The notes below the pieces were generated by a model. That model made no database searches and had not been told where the DNA came from. It saw only the letters and a program-made list of their open reading frames with translations. Positions 58,753-64,000 of a stretch of 64,000 bases of DNA are shown here, in pieces (position 1 is the stretch's first letter; each line of letters opens with the position of its first letter). The translations under genes and the position numbers were made by a program. The stretch spans positions 1,488,547-1,552,546 of the forward strand of contig QANY01009128.1 in NCBI GenBank assembly GCA_003255025.1, in the 5' to 3' direction. This DNA is from Datisca glomerata (lineage: Eukaryota; Streptophyta; Magnoliopsida; Cucurbitales; Datiscaceae).

Positions 58753-59923
58753 CTGCAAACTAGAAATGTTCTAACTAAGAAAAACTTATCTCAGGCAATG
58801 ATGTAAGGTTAGAATAATAGTTTTTTCATTTTTGCCAGTCCGCAAAATAGATATGCTCCAACCAAGCAAAATCAAGTTTAACAAACGCGTACTCCAATCT
58901 TAACAGATTTTGATAACCATCTTTGAAGAAGTTTTTTTATAAATTTTAGACTAAAATGCATATTGAATACTACTACTACCAAACGCGTTTCAGATACTCA
59001 AAATTATTTGATAACAACATCAGTTCCCTTGTTTTCAATCAGGCCCAAGCTGCTGTAATACTCGAAACAATTGACAGAAACTAGTATTCTCTGTTCGAAA
59101 TTCTCGCTACAATGGGTGGGATTATGTTTCTTTTATAGCAGAACATTCCATGACCTTCAAGCTATCCCAAAATAATTAATTATACAATTTCTTGAAATCA
59201 ATTAATACCCCTTTTAGATGCTTCTATACTATAATTACTATTTGACATAAAGAAAAATACAAGTTCCAATGACCACTTCTTAAAACTCTTTCTAACTCTG
59301 CACTAAATTGCTGCATCAAGCAAGCAGTAATTGAGCAAAACGTAGGTTTTCTAATTCCAGAAGCAGTTTTATGAAATCTCAACATGAATGAAATTCAAAA
59401 TTACTAAACGTCTATTAATCTGGTTGAGAAACTCGAAATTCATCTACCGTATGAAAGTCTAAATTGAATACAGATTCTTAAGTAGCAGGCATCATTGTAA
59501 ATACAAAGCAAAATAGTTGAAGTCTTCAGAAGCTCAAGTTTGCTCAAAACAACATGGAACAAAAAGCTATAATGAATTAGCCAAAAAAAGTCAGCACTTC
59601 TTGTGAGAAATTTATCGAACATTTGGTAGGCTTCGGAATGATCCAAAAAAGTAAAGGAGGATAAACCATTTCAACTTGAAGTTTCCTGTTATCGGTAAAC
59701 AAGTTGAACTTTCTCATGCGTGATAGTTAATTTTAGTGTAGAAATGCGGTAATCGACTGCACGTAAAAAAGTATGAGAGTTGTGCATCCAATAAGTGCAA
59801 TGGCAGTCTCAGTTCAAACAATATATCTACGTATTTTCTCGGAAAACAAACACATATATAGTTCGAAACCTATCGAAAGGAGAAACAAGCAAAACAAGAA
59901 GAAAAGAATATGAAGACACTTAC
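58753..59923 (-). other. 5' UTR intron of the bL31m-like gene, non-coding
   Basis: AT-rich with T-rich stretches. No internal gene was seen; the minus-strand frame at 59440-59646 has no recognisable motif. Confidence 0.45.
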
Positions 59924-60003
59924 AGAGACAGCTCTATCAATTTCCCGATTGCAATTTGCAAATGGACAGACTACAATGGCGCGGCGCCCGCCTCGCCTCC
60001 CAA
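59924..60003 (-). other. 5' UTR exon of the bL31m-like gene
   Basis: Minus-strand donor CTGTCTCT|GTAAGTG at 59923 pairs with acceptor TTTGCAG|ATTGGG at 58753, leaving an intron of 1171 bp. Sequence above the donor (GGGAGGCGAGGCGGGCGCC and on) is a small GC-rich island, typical of a plant transcription start. The upstream limit is estimated. Confidence 0.5.
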
Positions 60004-60454
60004 TGTGCGTTGTGTTATTAAAGTTTTTTTTTGAAAAATATGTTTTGAAAAACTACAATACGACCACAAATAAGGAGTAGTTTGCAAAAGTAACCCTAAA
60101 GAAAATGCTAAAAAGATTAAAATAAATAGTTTTGTTATCTGAGTAACAAAATCAGTCACACATGTTCATACTAAATTAACTAATACGGTCATTTTTACCA
60201 TTTTTTCAGCGACTATTTTCTTAATTTATGATTAAATTTTCTCTTTTGATGTCATATAATAGCTAATGGTCCCAAATAGCATATTTGTTTTTCGTTGGTT
60301 GGCCCCAAATAGTATGTGAAAAGACATTGGTATCCAACTCCTATTTTATATTTATGCACAACTCCTTATTTATGTGGGAGCTATAAATGTTTTAATAATA
60401 TTGGCATGCCTTCATTACCTAGAGTATTGAAATATGCATTGCCCATTGGTAACA

Positions 60455-60880
60455 TGGCCAGTCTACTTAGAGAGTTCAAGTACTTAACTTTGGTCGTTCA
60501 AATAAATAGCTTCAAAATAAGATTCGATGGTCTTGTCTACTTAGAGACTTCAAGTAATAAAAACACCATTTTTCGGAGTGGTTGAAGTGCTCAAGTAGGT
60601 ATCTTAGACCAATTTAAAGGGTCTTGTCTACTTGAAAACTTCAATTGAAGAATTTATGTTACTTGAAGTATTCAATTAGATAACAACCATACTAAATCAA
60701 AAGGTCTTGTCTACTTAATAGCTTCAAGTAGACAAATATTCAAAACTAAACTAGAAAGTTTGGTTTACTTGAAGACTTCAAGTAACAAAGTTTTTACTAC
60801 TTGAAGTGATCGAATAGACCTGTGCCAATTCAAAAGGCCCCATCTACTTAGATATTTCCAATAGCAAAATCCCTACTACT
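60455..60880. repeat. Degenerate ~80-bp tandem repeat
   Basis: The phrase GTCTACTTAGAGACTTCAAGTA, in variants, starts at about 60461, 60535, 60626, 60709, 60763 and 60841 (spacings 54-91 bp), with AAAGGTCTT before most copies and TACTTGAAGT.ATTCAA.TAGA between them. The alternation of ACTTGAAGT and ACTTCAAGT gives many small inverted repeats. No coding function; the 60316-60585 frame is a product of the repeat. Confidence 0.75.
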
Positions 60881-62248
60881 TGGCTCATTTATAATCTCGT
60901 CCCCATTATGGGAAAGGTTATTTATAAATTTAGTCGAAGTTCAAGCAGCATACGTGGTCCATGCTGGTGAACTGTTGCCTAATTCATTCAAGGATAAAAA
61001 ACCCTAAGATGATGAGAGACCAGAGGATTTCCTCACCGTAGAGCCACTAACACCTAAGTTGGAGATTTGGAGAGAATTTAGTTGAGTTTTTGTATGACTG
61101 AAGTGAACTTACCTCTCCCAATATGGATATAGGATTATTTTTAGAGTGCCTTTTGCCAACCTCATGGGCAAAGCTCAACCCCATTGTTTTCGATCAAAGC
61201 AGGTGGAGGCGGTTGGAGAGTGGTTGAAGAAAATGACGACAAACCAAATGAGTGTGCATTTAATGTGCCTTGCTCTTACCTGATACACGCAAACTCTTTG
61301 ATGCACGACACTTCAGTGGGTGAAAGCATTAAAATGTAGAATGACCATCATGACGTACATCTAATCCTCCAAGTTCACAAACTCCCTTCTTGACCTTTGT
61401 GCCACCAGACATGGTGAATGTTAGGCTCAATGGAAATATCGAAATATTGTTCAGCTCCTGGTAATTTGTCACTGAGTGGCTCTAGCTCTGTCCTGCTCCT
61501 AGTGGTTATGTGGGTGGCAATGACATTATTCCCGACTTGAGTGAATCAAACAGTCACTTGTCACTTCTCGAGAGTAAGTTCGAGAAACATTCATAACAAG
61601 TTATGTTGCATATGAGCATTCTCATAATTGTTTCAAATAGTCGAGTATCCCAATCTTGATCTTGATATCATCTACTTAAAGGTCAAAAGGAAATTCTCAA
61701 AATGCCATAAAGAGTTAAAGTAATGAGTTTGAAAACATTAATTATCAAACAATCTTCAACCTTTCTTATAAACAAATTAAATAAATCTCGCTTAACTAGT
61801 ATAATGTAATATACACCAGTCACAATTTACATTTTATCTTCTCACAATTCATCAATAACCATCATCATCTATAACCACCACCACCACCATCATCATCATC
61901 TTTACCATCCTTGGCTAGTTGGCTTCTCTAACTATGAAATAGTGACTCATTTATCTATGTTTAGATCTCATCCTTACCATTATTGGCTAGTTGTCTTCTC
62001 TAATTATGAAGTAGTGACTCGTTTATCTATGTTAAGATCTGATTTGTGTATTTGATATATAGATGAATAAGAATTTTCTTCCTTAAAAACAATAATATAA
62101 GATAAAGGACAATAAAGATAAAATAAAATTAAAAGATATGAAATAGAGTTGTCTCTCTTAGCGAGAGTAGTTGTCTCTCTTAGCTTCAGACTTTAGTATG
62201 GAAGACATAGTAATGTGACATTCAAATACAAAGAAAGTTGATCAAGAC
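60881..62248. other. Intergenic stretch with a short microsatellite and a 72-bp duplication
   Basis: No gene recognised. A CCA/CAT trinucleotide run lies at about 61875-61901. A 72-bp tandem duplication starts at 61913 and 61985 (GGCTAGTTGGCTTCTCTAA...). The text at 61.0-61.6 kb is non-coding with no identifiable element. Confidence 0.55.
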
Positions 62249-63150
62249 TTGGCCGGGCACCTTGATCGGTGCAACTTAACAGAAGACGAAATAAGCAAGG
62301 TGGTGATTCCGAGGGAGGCTGCGTACGAGAATGTGGAAGCCAGTAGGTTGAGCATCCTTGGGAGATTATTTGTGAATAGAAGGTATAACTTCTTTGGACT
62401 TAAAAGAGCCTTATCAAAGGCATGGAGTGTGGAGTATGAAATCTGATTTATTGAAGTTGGTAAGGATGTTTTTCAGATCTTCTTTAAAAACAACACGGAA
62501 TTAAACATTGTTGCTGATAGCAGACCGTGGCTATTTGAAGGAAACTTGTTTGTAGTTAAAAGGTGACAACTAGGAATGACGTTGAATACCGAAGAATTTA
62601 TTTTGGATGGATTCCGGTTGCAAATCCATGACATTCTTCTTAAATGTAGGGGAAAAAGTTGGGGATATGATTGGAAGTAAAGTAGGAAGAGTTATTAAAT
62701 CAGAGAATAGTTATTCGAAGAGTGGGTTTGAACTTAATCGCTTTACATGAGTCAAGGTATAAGTTAACATATCCAAGCCTCTGTTGAGGGGAACGTATGG
62801 CAACTTCGACGAACGGAAAACATGGTGCTTCTTCAAGTATGAACGACTTCCCAAGTTCTGCAATTTTTGTGGAAGGATTTTTCACCGTGGAGATGAATAC
62901 CCCCGAATTAAAACTAACACTAACTTGGATGGTGATGGTAAGTATAAAAAAGAAGAGTACGGAGACAACCTTAAAGCCTTTATTTTCAGGTTTCAGAAAA
63001 TTGGCAGTGAAAAGACATGGACAGGGAATGAGAAAAATCATGCTAGACATCCCGATCGTGGTAGAGGAAATTGGCCAAAAAATTACAGTCGACACGCGCC
63101 GGCGGTAGTCAGATATCCTCCGGTACAGGCTAAATATTTTTCAGAGAGTC
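62249..63150 (+). pseudogene. LINE ORF1 (gag-like) remnant: DUF4283 and CCHC zinc knuckle
   Basis: The + strand, after correcting frame, reads ISKVVIPREAAYENVE, LGRLFVNRRYNFFGLKRALS, DVFQIFFKNNTELN, RPWLFEGNLFVVKR, then LGMTLNTEEFILDGFRLQIH, RGTYGNFDERKTWCFFKYER and LPKFCNFCGRIFHRGDEYP. The first part is DUF4283 and the last a CCHC_4 zinc knuckle whose final Cys is changed to Tyr. This pair is the ORF1 of plant L1-like LINEs. Stops (about 62443, 62565) and frameshifts (about 62665-62790) make it non-functional. No endonuclease or reverse transcriptase follows inside the window. Confidence 0.75.
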
Positions 63151-64000
63151 ATACTGTTACGATTTTTCTATAGTGCAAGTATACACTATCGTCGTCAAGT
63201 AATAAATTTCTATAAAAATAGAGAATCGTCTACAAGATTGATTGATATTGATTATTGAATTAAGAAGATCTTAATTCTAATTGAGAATGATAAAAAATTG
63301 GGAGTTTATTTTTATAAAACTAGAGTTCTAATTAAACTAAAACGAACAAAATTTGATAAAGATAAATAAATCAAATTTGAATAGATAAAAGATCTAGGGA
63401 TTTCGATTTCACCAAATCAAATATGTTCAAAATTTTAAAACTCAATCAATTAATGTTTATCAAATTATTGACAACGGATTTTTCTAAAGTAATTATCAAT
63501 CTTTCTCGAGCATCGATAATCATGAATCAAAAATATTAATCCCACATCTTTATCAAGATTAAATAAATTGAAACTCATTAAGCACATGAAATTATAATTA
63601 CTACACTAGATCTATATTTATCTCTAATTTATGAAATTCTAATGGTGTTATAAACAAAGATCAAATTTAATCATCACTTCTAAGTCTCAGAATTAAATCT
63701 AAAATCATACAATAGTTGGTCAGACAATCACAAGCATTAAGAACGGATTATAACACTCAATAATACTGAATAACCATCGATTGAATTAAAAATAAGAATC
63801 TATGAACAATCATGTTTTGCCTACATCATAGCCCAAGATAAAAAATTTGAAACATACTAGAATAGGAAAATATTCTAATAATATTTATGAACATAGAGAA
63901 AAAGAGAAGAAAAAAACTAGATTTACGAATGAATTAAAGTATAGATCCGTCTCTCGATTGGATCCATCTTCGTTTCCTCTCTAAAAAGCTCTCTTCTCTA
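63151..64000. other. AT-rich end of the window, possibly the start of a long terminal repeat
   Basis: From 63155 the sequence TACTGTTACGATTTTTCTATAGTGCAAGTATACACTATCG has the wording of several plant gypsy LTR or leader regions, and no ORF follows to the end. Without a partner copy the boundary is only a suggestion. Confidence 0.3.

Noticed and set aside
1..64000. CRISPR arrays, bacterial operons, rRNA and tRNA genes
   Set aside because: No regularly spaced identical repeats with unique spacers, no cloverleaf with GGTTCGAATCC-type arm in context, and no rRNA core sequence were seen. The window is plant nuclear DNA.

Overview
The window is nuclear DNA from a flowering plant, probably a eudicot. 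It is AT-rich, the genes carry many GT-AG introns, and long tracts are decayed LTR retrotransposons of the plant Tat and copia groups. The species cannot be named from the sequence.

Layout. Positions 1-10.9 kb hold a decayed Ty3/gypsy element of the Tat type. It has an archaeal-type RNase H and integrase remnant on the + strand, a 65-bp tandem repeat, and a spliced antisense ORF (exons at 10.1-9.6, 9.4-8.7 and 3.5-3.0 kb) with its own TATA box. A candidate 3' LTR lies at 10.2-10.9 kb. Two copies of a ~246-bp MULE-like MITE sit in its pol in opposite orientations, and a copia element with ~1.8-kb LTRs sits inside an intron of its antisense ORF. 10.9-14.4 kb is repeat-rich and ends with a LINE tail.

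Genes. 14.56-16.85 kb (+) encodes a DEK_C plus two-SWIB-domain nuclear protein. 18.4-18.96 kb (+) encodes a DIR1-like lipid transfer protein. 19.7-21.7 kb (-) is an NHX Na+/H+ antiporter pseudogene, cut at a repeat boundary and followed by a 1.22-kb tandem duplication (22.0-24.5 kb). 26.7-28.7 kb (-) encodes mitochondrial GrpE (329 aa, 6 exons). 30.35-36.6 kb (-) encodes an EHD-type dynamin-like ATPase (547 aa, 16 exons) with a TRIM retroelement in one intron. 37.2-38.0 kb looks like organelle DNA. 39.7-42.7 kb (-) encodes a DUF3537 / gustatory-receptor-like membrane protein (432 aa, 4 exons). 43.5-46.4 kb holds a hAT-like MITE candidate, one CACTA transposon end and a captured exon of bifunctional aspartokinase-homoserine dehydrogenase. 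49.2-53.5 kb is a copia element with a perfect target duplication and an internal inversion. 55.55-56.25 kb (-) encodes a secreted STIG1-like protein with a proline-rich tail. 58.5-60.0 kb (-) encodes a small bL31m-like mitochondrial ribosomal protein. 60.4-64 kb is a degenerate tandem repeat, a LINE ORF1 remnant and an unassigned AT-rich end.

The genes are independent single plant loci, with no operon-like logic. GrpE and bL31m are both mitochondrial housekeeping proteins. The most unusual material is the transposon architecture: nested insertions with readable target duplications, a spliced antisense ORF, an inversion inside one copia element, and exon capture near a CACTA end. Exon models were derived by hand from splice-site consensus and reading-frame continuity. 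For GrpE, EHD and DUF3537 every junction keeps frame and the totals are exact multiples of three.
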